Assembly: GCA_963930775.1 (NCBI GenBank)
Contig: OZ005696.1
Span: forward strand, 5,580,001 to 5,644,000
Direction: 5' to 3'
Origin: Cliona cf. orientalis
Taxonomy: Eukaryota > Porifera > Demospongiae > Clionaida > Clionaidae
DNA: 64,000 nt
The notes beneath the pieces were generated by a model, which had not been told where the DNA came from, did no database searches, and was given only the letters and a program-made list of their open reading frames with translations. Below are positions 20,776-31,948 of the stretch, one piece after another. Positions within the stretch are counted from its first letter, which is position 1, and every line of letters starts with the position of its first letter. Made by a program: the position numbers and the translations under genes.

Positions 20776-23700
20776 CTGAAATTCCAGCATCACTGTTCAT
20801 AGTTCCTGAAGGCAGATACCGCTACCAGGGCACTGGTCTCGTTGCCGAGTGCATAGCCTATGGTAGTCCTAGACCCTCCATCACATGGAGCTCACCGGCT
20901 CTTGGCATCACTGACTTCACTACTGCTGAGAGTGATGGCACCACCACCACTGTGGTCACCAGGGATGAGATCGTGGATGGGCTGATCCTCACCTACTCCA
21001 CGCTGCATAGCTATCTGTCCATCTCTCATAAGTACTCTCTCTAGGAATACAGTGTTCAACCACCAATGGACTCTCTCCCCCTATTGGGCTACAGTCTGCT
21101 TCATTCACAGCATCTCCCTTCAGTGAGTCAGTGTTCGAACATCCCTCTCCCTCTTGTTCTCTCGTTTGTTTTTTCTCTCTTTCTCTCTCTCTCTCTCCTT
21201 CAGTAACTTTGATCTGCTAGTAACTACCCTGGTACAAATTTACGGAATAAATGCTTTAATATTGCAGTTGAAATTTTGGCATTTGATGTGACAGTTGAGG
21301 GAGCTTCACCTACCATAACTTTCACATTTGACGGTGGCTATGATCCTGAACAACTTGGATGTTTCCTGGACAAACTTGTCTTTGTCGACAATCCTCTGAA
21401 TATCACAGTCCAATTCAGACCGGAATTCCCCGGTCGTTGCGTCCGTCATCCAGGCACCACCCAGACAATGATCGTTTCCTCTCTTGATCCCAGGGACTAC
21501 CTCGCTGCATACAACCTTGGCCTGTTTCATGACAACATGATCTATATGTAGCCACTGAGCCCAGTCAGGTGAACCAGTTTGCTCCTCCCATCCAGCTCAC
21601 ACCGATCGAATTAGAAAATGCTCTAGCAGTTTCCAATTTTGTCCCAAATGTTCTCCCACCTGAAGTGAGAAGTTTTGATTTCGATCCGACCAACCAACAG
21701 CTTCTGATACACTTTGACTCCTTCGTCATAGCGAGCACCTTTGATCCTGCAAACTTCATTCTTCAAGGCACTGCGATCAGTCCGGACACACAACAGAGGG
21801 TGACCTATATGCTCACAACCTCTGGACCTCGAGGCATCGTGGATGAAAATGTTCAGACTATTTGTGTGACGCTCTCTGTTGAGGATCTCCTTATGATGAA
21901 TGGGATGGGTATTTGCACGAGTAGCAGCAACTGTGCTGCGTACTTCACTGCTGATCTTGTTTCTGGTCTGAATGGGATGTCCGTTGCTGATAGGCCACCT
22001 ACTAATGCTCTCACGGTGAGATTGTATGCGATAGAATTAGTATAGATAGGCTTGTAATTTGCATAATAATTATTATGTTCATCTTTCTAATGCAATAATT
22101 TTGCAAACCAGATTGATGTGAATTATAAAAGTGTGCATGTGGATTATTATGGTCATGATGCACTTATTAATTTTATGTAGGTGAGCCACTTCAGGACACC
22201 CCCACGAACAGGTACGTGTATTCGACAGTGCTCATGTGCTGAAATACTCAATTCAAAGATAATCTAATATGGAACGTACCCAAATATTACATGTGCCTTG
22301 CTAGATTCATGGTGTAGTTTTGTATGTAATCTGTTGATCCATTACTGCACAATGTACTGGTGTATTATTTCATTTTAAACAGAGCTTAGCCTATACATGA
22401 ATGTGACCCTGACTTATAATGGGTGTGATGTGAATGTTACCCTGGCTGAAGATGAAATCTATATCACCAGAGTTGGAGAATACATCACTAAGTAAATTTT
22501 CTGCTCGTGCACTCACCTGCATGTGTATAAGCTTATGCAATCAATAACAATTATTGTGGATATCACTCTGCACACACGAATATTAATTGGACAGGGTTGA
22601 CTGTTTTGCTGATGGTCAGTTGGGCAACATCAATCCAGAGCTAAGCTATGATGGAACCACCATTGTTGATCCCATGCTGGATCAGAACTGGCCTCTCCAT
22701 GTCTCTTACTCCTACCATAGAGGCTTGACTGTGGACAAAGCTGGGAGATACATGTGCAGAACAGCCAGTGGCAACAACATTACCCACTACTTTCAAACAG
22801 GTAATAATAATAATAACAATAATATACTTTGTAAGACATCGAGCCTGGTTATCACATCATCAAAATTTAATACTTATCTGTAACTGCCCACTGCAGTACC
22901 CTGCCACTTAGTTAAGCAAACTTAGCTACTTATTTTTTTTTGTTTTTGTTTTTTTCTCTATAACAGTTTATGCATTTTATGCATGGGATACACATTTAGC
23001 AGGGCTAATAAAAGTGGACCCAAAAAATAAGAAGTATAGTAATTATAATAATATTATATTAATGACAATAAAAGTGACATAAAAGAATATTAGTAATAAG
23101 GGTAGCAAGATACTTTCAGTTTTATGTGCTTTCATTTAATAGAGAACCCATACTTCAGACTGCTGGAAGGGGACAGTTTGACTGCCGGGCTCTATGATCA
23201 GCTCTTTGTGACAGTTCTCTTTACCAGACAACCACCATTCAGCCTCCAACAGGCTGAAATCAGACTGATCAACTCAGTCACTTCAAGTTCTCCGACCGTG
23301 GAGCCAATGATTAATGCAATGAGCAATTTCAAGGCAACCATAGTCTACAATGAAGCAGTGTTGTCTCTGACGGGATCTTATAATGTGCAAATTGTCGTAA
23401 ATGGTGGAGTTGTTGCACAGACCCCCTCTCAGCATTACTGTTAACAGTAAGTTATAACTGTAGTCTTGTTCTTCTTGTTAACTATGTTTAAGATTACGAT
23501 GCGGAGTCTGTACGTGCCAACCATATCTTAAGACATAGTCCCTGTTGTTCTCAGTGATCAAATTAGTGTCTTCTCTCATACAGATCCTACAGTGAACATT
23601 ATCCCACCTGTTGCCGTCATTCTACCTGACCACACCGAAGTTGTGCTTCGATGTGAGACAAACAGCCCCACACTGCCCGTACTCTGGGTGGCCGACAATC

Positions 23701-26700
23701 TTGTCGCGGAGCTCAGCCCATTGCCAACATACCGCATTGACATACCAAGTAGTGGATTTCCAGACCTCACATCGTTCACCTGTATTGTTCGCAATCCAGA
23801 AGTTCCCAGTCCAAGTCCCAGTAATATTGTGGGAAGGGCAAATGCTTACGTTAGAAATATTCCAAGTAAGTTAATGAGATTAGAGTCACTTATACCTTTG
23901 AGGGGAATAGCTACTGTAACACTGAATAACATTAATTTTTACAATCATTCTTTGTGCAGCGCCACTAGCTGTGTATAGAGATGGTACAGAAGTGCTACCA
24001 GATGGAGGGCAGATATCTGTGAATCAGATCAGTAATCTCAACCTCCAGTGTCTTGGTGATGCCACACAGAATCACGTGGACTTGATGTGGCTCGCCAGTC
24101 GTGACGGCGAAACGACCCAAGTGATCACAGCCAGCTCAGAGTTCTATCAAGTAGAGTACAATGGCAATGAAGCAAATTTGACGGTGATCAACTCTGCACG
24201 ACCATTCATGGGCAAACTCAGATGCTACTCCCCTGTGTCTGGTACAGAGTCTACCATCATTGCCACTGATAGTAAGTAAGATTTGCATCAGCTAGGTTAT
24301 GTATGGAATTGTTTATTGGTCAAGTACTCCTTAAGAACTGTTCTCGTGAATCCTGATCCTCTAAATCAAAAGTTCCCCTTCTAACTGTTTACTTTTAATT
24401 AATTCTTAAATTGATGAATAGATGTGAAACTGAATGCTTGTCCTGGGCAGAACCAAGATCCTCTTTGGAGCATAGAGTAGGCCTTTACAGTTGCAGGCTC
24501 TCGGGACATTCAGCCCTGCCCACAGACACAAGGAACTCAAACATTTGGTATGTGCATCATCAATATTCTTATGTACGTGCAGCAATCTTTGCTTAAGTTT
24601 CGCTAGCCATACTAATATTATTACTATTACGCTCTGGTAGGATTTGCATCTCGATCATGCAATAGTGAAGGGGAGTGGGAGGATACCGTGGACATCATTG
24701 GCTGCAGTACAGCCAGTTTTAACCAGCTCCGGAGTGTGGTAAGTGAAACAATTTTGTAGTCATCTGATGACAGTATTGCCAAACAAAAACGTACTATGTC
24801 TTGCAAGTCAGAGTAGTGTACCGTAGGAGAGGTTTTAATTAATGATTGCATTCTAGTCAAGTCAGGCCAAATTGTGAATCCAATAATTGCAATGTGCCGT
24901 ACTGTAGTATACGTGCACGTTTATGTTGCAGATCTATTAATGAACCTAAAATTTCTCATTCTTGCTTGCTACTGAATATTTGTAGGCTAATGAACTCACA
25001 CAGAACAAAGATAGTATTACACGAGAGGAGCTACAGGCAATGTTAATATTAGTCACTAATATGCTCAACAACGTGACGCTACCTAAATCTGTGGGGTCAC
25101 ACTTTCCTGCCGATCTCAACACTGCCAATCAAGTTACTAATGATGTCATCAGCATTCTTCGTGAGAGTATCATGGAGTCTGTACCTCTTTCTCTAAATAT
25201 GGTGAATGAATACCTCTTTTTACTGATAGTAGTAGCCTCATCCTGGTCTCATTCTCCCTGGTCTTTTCAGTATAATTACGCAGGGCTGATAATTGGGAAT
25301 AGGGACTGGGAACAGTGCATGGGAAGGCGATAGAATGTAGACTGCCACAGCTGTACAGACCTGTGTTGATTTTAAATATTTGCCTAATTGTAGCAAATTG
25401 TTAAAATTTTCAACAATCTTCTCTATGATGGCAATACGGAAGGTTGGAAACAATCTCAAGCTGTAAGTATATACAATTTATAAGGAGCATAATAATATTA
25501 TTATAGATTGTCCACATGATTAGCCATTATTGGTTATTACGTTTACCTGCAGGATTTCAATGGAGGAAGAGTACTATTAAGTAACACTGAGAATTATGGG
25601 GTGTATATACTTGGCTGAAGCTTTGCACAGCCCAACAGTCAATACTGTACAGTTTGTCAATGGAATCACCTTCACTGAAGAAAATATTGGTAAGCCTACT
25701 ACTGTCATGCATAATAAGGATTGGAAGATCAGACTCAGACTAATTTACCATGCATGATAATTGGGGCGAGCCTGAGACTCAGTGAGCTCCACACTAATTA
25801 GTGCTACGAGAAAATCGCTATACTTATGTATGTATGTTTGTATGTATGTAGCGATACGTCGTCCACGTACGTATTCGCTAGCTCATAGCGCATGCGCGTA
25901 ATCATTGCAGTCGCACTATTCTCTAAATGTAGCCTACCAAAAGATGCAGCTTGAGCGCTCGCATCCAGCTCGAGTCGATAGCTAGAAAACAAGGCATCAG
26001 TACACAAGAAAAGTTTCTATAGCAACAAGGCCATATAGTCTAAGTCTAGGTATGATCTAATTCCTGTACTCGGCTATGAATGTGGGTCCAACTGGCAAGC
26101 TAGCTATTCTAGCCCAGACAACTCTATTGCCTCATAGGGGCCCAAGCTCCCGACATACTGGAAATGTGGTGCACAATTTTTTAATATTAAACTACCGTAT
26201 AGCCGGAAATATTGGCAGGAATTAAATTTGGCGGTTGAGCCCAAAATCGCTAATGCAAGAATATTAGTGGATTCAAATTTGGCGGTTTGGTACGGGATCG
26301 CCATAAGTATAATTTTTTATGCGAGTAGGAAACTTTGGCCGATTTTAATTTGGCGATTGTGATATAGACCATCAAACTACCAAATTTAATTCCCCGCCAA
26401 ATTTTCCGGCTATACGGTATACATTTTCCCTCCTCTGATCTTTATAGCAACAATAGATTGTTGTCAGTTATTGACAATAGCTACTTGTACATGTACTTTG
26501 GATCGAAGATAATAGAGGGGGCAACCCTTTACTATGCTGTGAGCGAAGGTTCGCCCCCTCGATGGTTTACATCACCCTAGTAATATTATATCCTTTATGC
26601 CATTTAATGATTTAAATTATAAATGTATTCATGACAATAAATTAATATTATTATACATATTATTATACTGAACACTGCAGAGTATGGAGTGACCCTTGGT

Positions 26701-26820
26701 AGCACTGCGGTAAACTTCCCACCACCAGCAAGCTCACTTAGAGCTGTGTCGCGGATAGAGATAGAGTCAGCTGCTCTTGACGGACAGATGATGGACCGGA
26801 ATAGCTTTTTATGCAAGTAG
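20776..26820 (+). CDS. Ig-domain plus GAIN-type surface receptor, multi-exon, frame damaged
   Basis: Exons by splice sites: 20776-21122 and 23584-23865, 23960-24271 (Ig-like, e.g. LVAECIAYGSPRPSITW), 21268-22015 (beta-rich, RSFDFDPTNQQLLIHFDSF), 22181-22211, 22383-22491, 22595-22800, 23143-23446, then 24422-24547 and 24641-24738 (hormone-receptor-like, CPQTQGTQTFG, SRSCNSEGEWED), 24986-25201, 25394-25462, 25553-25689 and 26681 to about 26803 (GAIN-like, VNTVQFVNGITFTEENI, AVSRIEIESAALDGQMMD). This order suggests the ectodomain of an adhesion-GPCR-like protein. No 7TM follows in the window and no signal exon was found. Frame breaks occur near 21035, 21545 (extra AT), in a C-run near 23421, and at 25604-25609 (extra TATA); a TAG interrupts the exon near 24475. 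It is either a recent pseudogene or affected by sequence errors. Confidence 0.65.
25700..26190. other. receptor intron with fragments of the GGGGCGAGCC repeat
   Basis: TTGGGGCGAGCCTGAG at about 25762 belongs to the dispersed repeat also seen at 27650, 28980 and 29640-29925. A GTATGTAT run lies near 25827-25851. No coding signal. Confidence 0.5.
26195..26417. mobile_element. MITE, TIR CCGTATAGCCGGAAA, TA target
   Basis: CCGTATAGCCGGAAA at 26195 pairs with TTTTCCGGCTATACGG ending at 26417, with TA on both sides. Repeated AAATTTGGCGGTT motifs lie inside. It sits in the last receptor intron. Confidence 0.8.
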
Positions 26821-27003
26821 CTAATCAACACTAATTGCCTAGGAGTCGAATGGGTGTCAAGAATATCAAAGGTTCTTAAGTGCTACATAGCAGAGCGTGA
26901 TTCCCGGAAATAAAACTAAGTCCAAGAGAAACGAGGGAGAGGGAATCCGGATGATAGACTATCATGATTATCCAGAAGCTAGTTAGTATGAAATTATTCA
27001 TAA

Positions 27004-27237
27004 ATGTCTACAGATGATGCTGATGATACGAAACTGATTGAGGCCGACCTAGGGGAGGGTGAGGAGGAAGAGAAGGCCAAGCTCAAACAGGAAGAGGAAA
27101 TGGACGATGAAGACGAGGAAGGTGAAGAAGAAGAAGAGGAAGCAGAGGAAGAGGAAGAAGAGGAGGAAGAGGAGGAGGAGGAAGATACAGCTAGTGATGA
27201 TGAAGATGATGATGAGGAAGAATTGATAGAAGATTGA
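27004..27237 (+). CDS. acidic Glu/Asp-rich C-terminal exon
   Basis: An acceptor-like TCTACAG precedes about 75 codons that are almost wholly acidic (DDADDTKLIEADLGEGEEEE, a long Glu run, ending EEELIED then TGA). Acidic tails of this kind occur in histone chaperones, HMG proteins and some membrane proteins, so no function can be given. It may be the last exon of a gene whose other exons are not seen, or a low-complexity open frame. No KDEL-type signal. Confidence 0.4.
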   Translation: MSTDDADDTKLIEADLGEGEEEEKAKLKQEEEMDDEDEEGEEEEEEAEEEEEEEEEEEEEDTASDDEDDDEEELIED

Positions 27238-27599
27238 AGATCCTCTGACGAAATAATTATAGTGGTCTATATAGTGTTAGTATAGATAGCTATATTTTAG
27301 CTGTAGAGTACATGGACTTCCTTTCTAGTTAATATGAATACTGAAAAGTCGACACAGTCACTATTAGTTTAATACGCAACCCCTTAGATTTGCGCATGCG
27401 CATGAAATTTAATTATTAGCGTACCAGGTGAAGTGTGCGTTCTCCTGATGATCTGTTCTTCCAAGTTCCGTGTGGAGGCAGCCACCTTAACTTAAGGTCT
27501 ATATCATCGGAAAAGGATCGGAGTCTAATACTCCCGATTATACGTGTTGTTCTTCTTGTTTTCCCTGAAGAGCAGTGGACCCTGACTTTCACTGAATCA
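27238..27599. other. intergenic
   Basis: No feature beyond AT-rich sequence and a GCGCATGCGCATG palindrome near 27393. Confidence 0.45.
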
Positions 27600-28030
27600 G
27601 GATTTTGTCCCTTTTGGTCGAGGCATAGATACTAGTGTCATGCAGGGCCTGTTTGGGGCGAGCCTGAGCTGAGCCTCTGAATGTCTAGCTGAGCTGCGAC
27701 TAGAAAACTTTAATAAAGCCATAGCACGATAGATCTTGAAGACCACTGATACAGATCCAAGCAAACAATGACAGACAGTCTCATATAGTGTCGTGTAGGC
27801 CTGTAGGTCTACAGCTGTACGATAGACTATTCCCCTCCATCCTACAGTGCCGACTGCCTCTGTTTCAGAGTCATCAGTGAGCAGCACGTCTAATCTATCT
27901 TTATCGCGTTCTTTAATAGCTGGTCCCGTTGGGCTGTTGAGCTGATAACGAGCTCTGCCTCGCTTTCTCCTCTTTTGGAGCCTTCTCTTAGTACGACGCA
28001 GTACACGTACGGTACCGGTACTGAGTAGCC
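27600..28030 (-). repeat. dispersed repeat R1, copy A (fragment of a basic-protein element)
   Basis: It matches 28965-29420 and, inverted, 35890-36060 plus 36498-36690. Landmarks are CATGCAGGGCCTGTTTGGGGC, AACTTTAATAAAGCCATAGC and GACAGACAGTCTCATA. On the minus strand the copies share degraded coding similarity that starts with an Arg-rich segment (RLQRRRERERAHRAPYRS, best seen at 29222-29430). It is probably a decayed transposon gene; the class cannot be named. It has TATAG at about 27785 where copy B has TAG. Confidence 0.6.
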
Positions 28031-28135
28031 TCGTCCCCAGGCTCCCGTCATGTTCTCAATGTTGCACGCACTGAGCTTGCTTGATCAATGCAAGCACGAG
28101 CGTAAATTTGCAATTCGCTAAATCAGAACGACGTA

Positions 28136-28842
28136 CAGTGCTACAGAGCAAGAGAGCAAAACTTTTCAATTTGTACTTTATTATGTCTAAGTCAAAACAT
28201 ATAGTAATTGGGTACTAATTGACAACAGATTCTTAAATAGTTAGTCCTTGCTGAGCTTCAGTGAGTGGGAGGTGTTCCCATGTGGTTTTAATAAGGAGGT
28301 GTGGCCATATTTCTCTACTGAGGTACTGAGAAAATGTTTGGGATCAGTTTAGACAAACCGCTTTGAGTTAAGAATGCCGACTTGACACAGTCGTAGGTAC
28401 TGCAAGGGAAGAACTTAGTCCTGAGCTAGAACTGTGAACTCCAAGGAATTACTGAGAAACTTGCAAAAATATGCTAAATTTTAAGCAAAAACAGTCAAAA
28501 AACGTTTGGGATAAGAATCACTACTTCCACTTCCTGTTAAGAGTCCATAATTTAGGTACATGTAGAGACTGTAGTGACATACTATGGTACCAAATAAGAA
28601 GTCCATATGAGCTTGCATTCTCGAGATATTCGCAGTTGAAGTCAAAATTTGCAAGATTTTTGCTGAAAAGCTAGCTGCACTTGTACGGTTTCTATATTGA
28701 ACTCTATGGGGAAAATCATGAAAATTTTTTTGGCCTGAAATGACTTTTTATAGCTAAAATAGCAACATTTGACTAATTTTGTGACAATAAATCTGCTTAC
28801 AAAGGAAAATTAAAAGTTTTGCTCTCTTGCTCTGTAGCACTG
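28136..28842. mobile_element. 707-bp MITE, 31-bp near-perfect TIR, TA target
   Basis: CAGTGCTACAGAGCAAGAGA... at 28136 is matched by its complement ending at 28842 over about 31 bp, with TA outside. The flanking sequence (AAATTTGCAATTCGCTAAAT before, ATACGGCCCGTG after) also occurs uninterrupted and inverted at about 31500-31590, where only TATATA lies at the insertion point. That gives an empty site in the same window. Confidence 0.9.
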
Positions 28843-28964
28843 TATATACGGCCCGTGTCCCAAGCATGAGAATGCGCAATAGAATATTTCGCGTTTATGC
28901 CCGTAGAGATCACTGGGTATATAATTTCGCGTGACGGACGTACCATACATAATAATAACTAGTG

Positions 28965-29420
28965 ACATGCAGGGCCTGTTTGGGGCGAGCCTGAGCTGAG
29001 CCTCTGAAAGTGTCTGTCAGTAGCTGCTACTCGAAAACTTTAATAAAGCCATAGCACGATAAATCTTGAAGACTACTGGTACAGATCCAAGCAAACAATG
29101 ACAGACAGTCTCATAGTGCCGTGTAGGCCTGTAGGTCTACAGCTGCATGATAGTCCCCTTCCATCCTTCAGTACCGACAGTCAATACAAAGTTTTACCAG
29201 AGTCATCAGTGAGCAGTACGTCTAGTCTATCTTTATCGTATTCTTAGCTGGTCCTTGGGCTATTGAGCTGATGACAGGCTCTATCTCGCTCAGAGTGTCC
29301 TCCTTTGGAGCCTTCTGCTTGCTTCTGTACGGCGCACGATGCGCTCTCTCTCTTTCGCGCCTTCTTTGAAGCCTTTTCTCTCTCTTCGCTTCAGCAGATT
29401 GAGTGTTAGTAGAACTCATA
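28965..29420 (-). repeat. dispersed repeat R1, copy B, with Arg-rich reading frame
   Basis: This is a direct relative of 27600-28030. The minus-strand frame 29222-29430 reads from MSSTNTQSAEAKREKRLQRR through an Arg/Glu-rich stretch to AQGPAKNTIKID and would continue in copy A as LLTDDSETEA. The basic head resembles nucleic-acid-binding N-termini of transposon proteins. Not functional as it stands. Confidence 0.55.
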
Positions 29421-29599
29421 CTAAAACAGTAGCAAAGAACAAGTACAGTCGTAATAAAGTGGCCTTTGAAATAATTCAATGTGTCAAAAAAACACGTGAC
29501 TATGCTGACGCAAATGTTTTCATGCGGCCTTTTGAAATATACCGCGCAGCGCTGTACAATGTCTATGGCGGTTCGCGCGTGACGGACGTACCATACATA

Positions 29600-29930
29600 T
29601 AACATAATATATGGATTGCGAGCGTTTGTCTCGTCTATGTGGGGCTCGCTCAGGCTCGCCCCAATAATAATATTATATGGATTGCGAGCGTTCACCTCGT
29701 CTATGTGGGGCTCGCTCAGGCTCGCCCCAATTAGGCCATCTGACAATATCACAGCGGTCGTGAGTTAGTCTGGTCCCAGACCCTTCCCTATGCGCGTGAT
29801 TGGGGCGAGCCTGAGCGAACCCCACATAAACGGTACAGCTATGCGCGAATTGTATATATAATTATATACTAAAGAAGATGTTTCAACATCAATGGGGCGA
29901 GCCTCCGCGAACCCCACACAAGTGTTAATC
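29600..29930. repeat. cluster of GGGGCTCGCTCAGGCTCGCC hairpin repeats
   Basis: The short motif TGTGGGGCTCGCTCAGGCTCG, or its complement, occurs at about 29636, 29703, 29798 and 29893, and again at 31390-31420 and (decayed) 42330. Copies alternate in orientation, so inverted pairs form. They behave like termini of a repeat family related to R1. Confidence 0.65.
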
Positions 29931-30076
29931 TAATCAATCTGACCCCTCGCTGTTCTTCAGTTTCTGATGAAAAACTTTCGCTCTGCCTATAGCGCTTTCT
30001 CTGAAGTCTTGTCTGTCTCTGTTCTTGTGTTTCTGCAGCTCTCCTTTCCGAGCCTGGTCTCTCTTTCTACGTTTTC

Positions 30077-31096
30077 TTAAGGTACCATTTAATTGCGTGG
30101 GCGTGAGCGTCAGGAATGGCTAATTCAATTAGCGAATCGTGAAGGGGCGTGGCCGAAGAGGCCATACGAGTGCATTTGGTCGAAGGTGGGCGTGTCCAGA
30201 ATCGGCCAGGGATGATTATGCGCGTGTAATTAGCGACCGGAAGTGGCCCCTGAAGAAAAGGCCGGTAATTGCCCACATCAAAGCAAGATCAAAGCATTCT
30301 TTCTTAACTATTAACCGCAACGACAAAAAAAAAAAAAAAAAAAAAAAAAGCTTATTAGGCCTAATTAAGCATGTGGGCGTGTTCCTGGCACTGTGTGGAG
30401 TGTGTGCGTGTGCATTAATGTAGGTTTTATTGCTTCCGATTGGGCGTGGCTTCACGGGCCAGTGCTTGGACATCGGCGCCTGGGACTTGGCCTCGGCGAT
30501 AGGTGGGCGTGTCCCGGAAGCGGTGGTGACCTTTGAACCCCGCGAGGAGGCTTTGGGGGCGTGGCAGGAGGTCAAAGGTGAGGCCATGTCTGTTAATGAG
30601 GCACTGTACGGCGGTGCGATCGAGGGGCCTGTACGGCTGGACGGAAGCTGACGATGGTTTGAAGCGGATGTGGTTGCGATGACGTGTTGTTACTCCGCCC
30701 ACACAGGAAATGAGGTGAGCTCTTGCGTGGGCGGTGTGGCAGAACGGCCTCCAAGTGTTTGTGTGTGTTTTGGCCTTGAGGAAGCTGTGTGTTTTAATTG
30801 GGATTGATTGTGGGCTTCCGGTGGACATCCGGTGGTTAGTAGGCACTTGATTGAGAATGGTGGTCCTTGGGGAACAGGGTGGGGCTGTTTTGGGCGTGGC
30901 CTGGCCCCTCCCTTCCGGCTCGGCTTCCGGTCCATGGAGGATATTAAATGAACACTTCCGGCTCTAGCAGCCACACCCCTGAGACCTGTGCAATTAAAAG
31001 GGCGTGGTTACACAACATGCACCTCACTAATGACTTTGATGTGGTTTAGGTGTCATATCCCCCACCTCACGCCCACGCAATTTAATGGTACCTTAA
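30077..31096. mobile_element. TTAA-target non-autonomous element, copy 3
   Basis: It is 1020 bp, flanked by TTAA (30077-30080, 31093-31096), and nearly identical to the copies at 14092 and 15595. Its left end reads GGTACCATTTAATTGCGTGG, a better inverted match to the right end than in copies 1 and 2. The A-run is shorter (about 30325-30349). Confidence 0.9.
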
Positions 31097-31629
31097 CCTT
31101 TCTTCTTTTTCGGCTGCAGTTTCAGCTGCTCGATGAGCTCGCTCCCTTTCTCTTCTACGTTGGAGTTTTTTTTGTTGTTTTTTTTTCTCTCGCAGCTGAA
31201 GACTCCACAGTTAATGAACGTTGAGTCAACGTTGTGTGCAACTTGTATACGTATTAAAGTTGTGTCATTACGCATGCGCATTAATTGAAAAATATTGAAT
31301 GTACGTCGTTCAAATAGAAGAGATATATATACGGTACGGAAGAACGTACGTACACATACATATAAACGGAAAATCTCGATTGGTATCACCTGTGTGGGGC
31401 TCGCTTCGGCTCGCCCCAATAATTATATATATAATATATATATTATGGTACGTCGGTCACGCGAAATATATGCCCAGCATGGCTCTATGGGCATAAGCGC
31501 GAAATATTCTATTGCGCATTCTCATGCCTGGGCTACGGGCCGTATATATATATACGCTGTTCTAATTTAGCGAATTGCAAATTTACACTCGTGCCTGATC
31601 ATGCATCAGCTAGCTAGCTACCAGTGGCA
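31097..31629. repeat. dispersed repeat flanking copy 3
   Basis: 31097-31170 (GCTGCAGTTTCAGCTG, CTCTTCTACGTTGGAG) is related to 42095-42150. 31390-31420 is the GGGGCTCGC hairpin motif. 31440-31600 is the inverted uninterrupted version of the sequence around the 28136-28842 MITE. Degraded; no intact gene. Confidence 0.55.
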
Positions 31630-31701
31630 TAGCCTCGTCCCCAGGCCTTCTGAGGGGGGAGGGGGAAGGAAGGCCTGGTATCCACTGCATGCGCATGCGC
31701 T
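31630..31701 (+). repeat. left terminal inverted repeat
   Basis: It begins TAGCCTCGTCCCCAGGCC and ends GCATGCGCATGCGCT, matching the complement of 35805-35876 over 72 bp with no difference seen by eye. Confidence 0.9.
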
Positions 31702-31948
31702 ACATTTTCCGTATAATTTACCGTAAAGTGTCCGTACACTAATTTCTACCACGTGCTGACAAGTGAAACGGTCCATGTGTCTAAAGAATACGGAATGACC
31801 TCCCGACCTTTGTACAGTAGCGTTCGAATCTCCGTCGCGTATCACGTTCTACGCAGAATTGCGCGGGGGTGCACGGAAATTTCGCGGTATAATATAACGC
31901 ATGCGCATTCAAATTTAAATAGCTACTTCGGCGGAAAATTTGAATTTG

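Noticed and set aside
27004-27237. Naming the acidic exon as a specific histone chaperone or HMG tail
   Set aside because: Poly-acidic tails occur in many unrelated proteins and no folded domain is visible nearby.
31940-31948. TTG start for the transposase
   Set aside because: Eukaryotic initiation would use the in-frame ATG at 31949 or 31952, so the CDS was started there.
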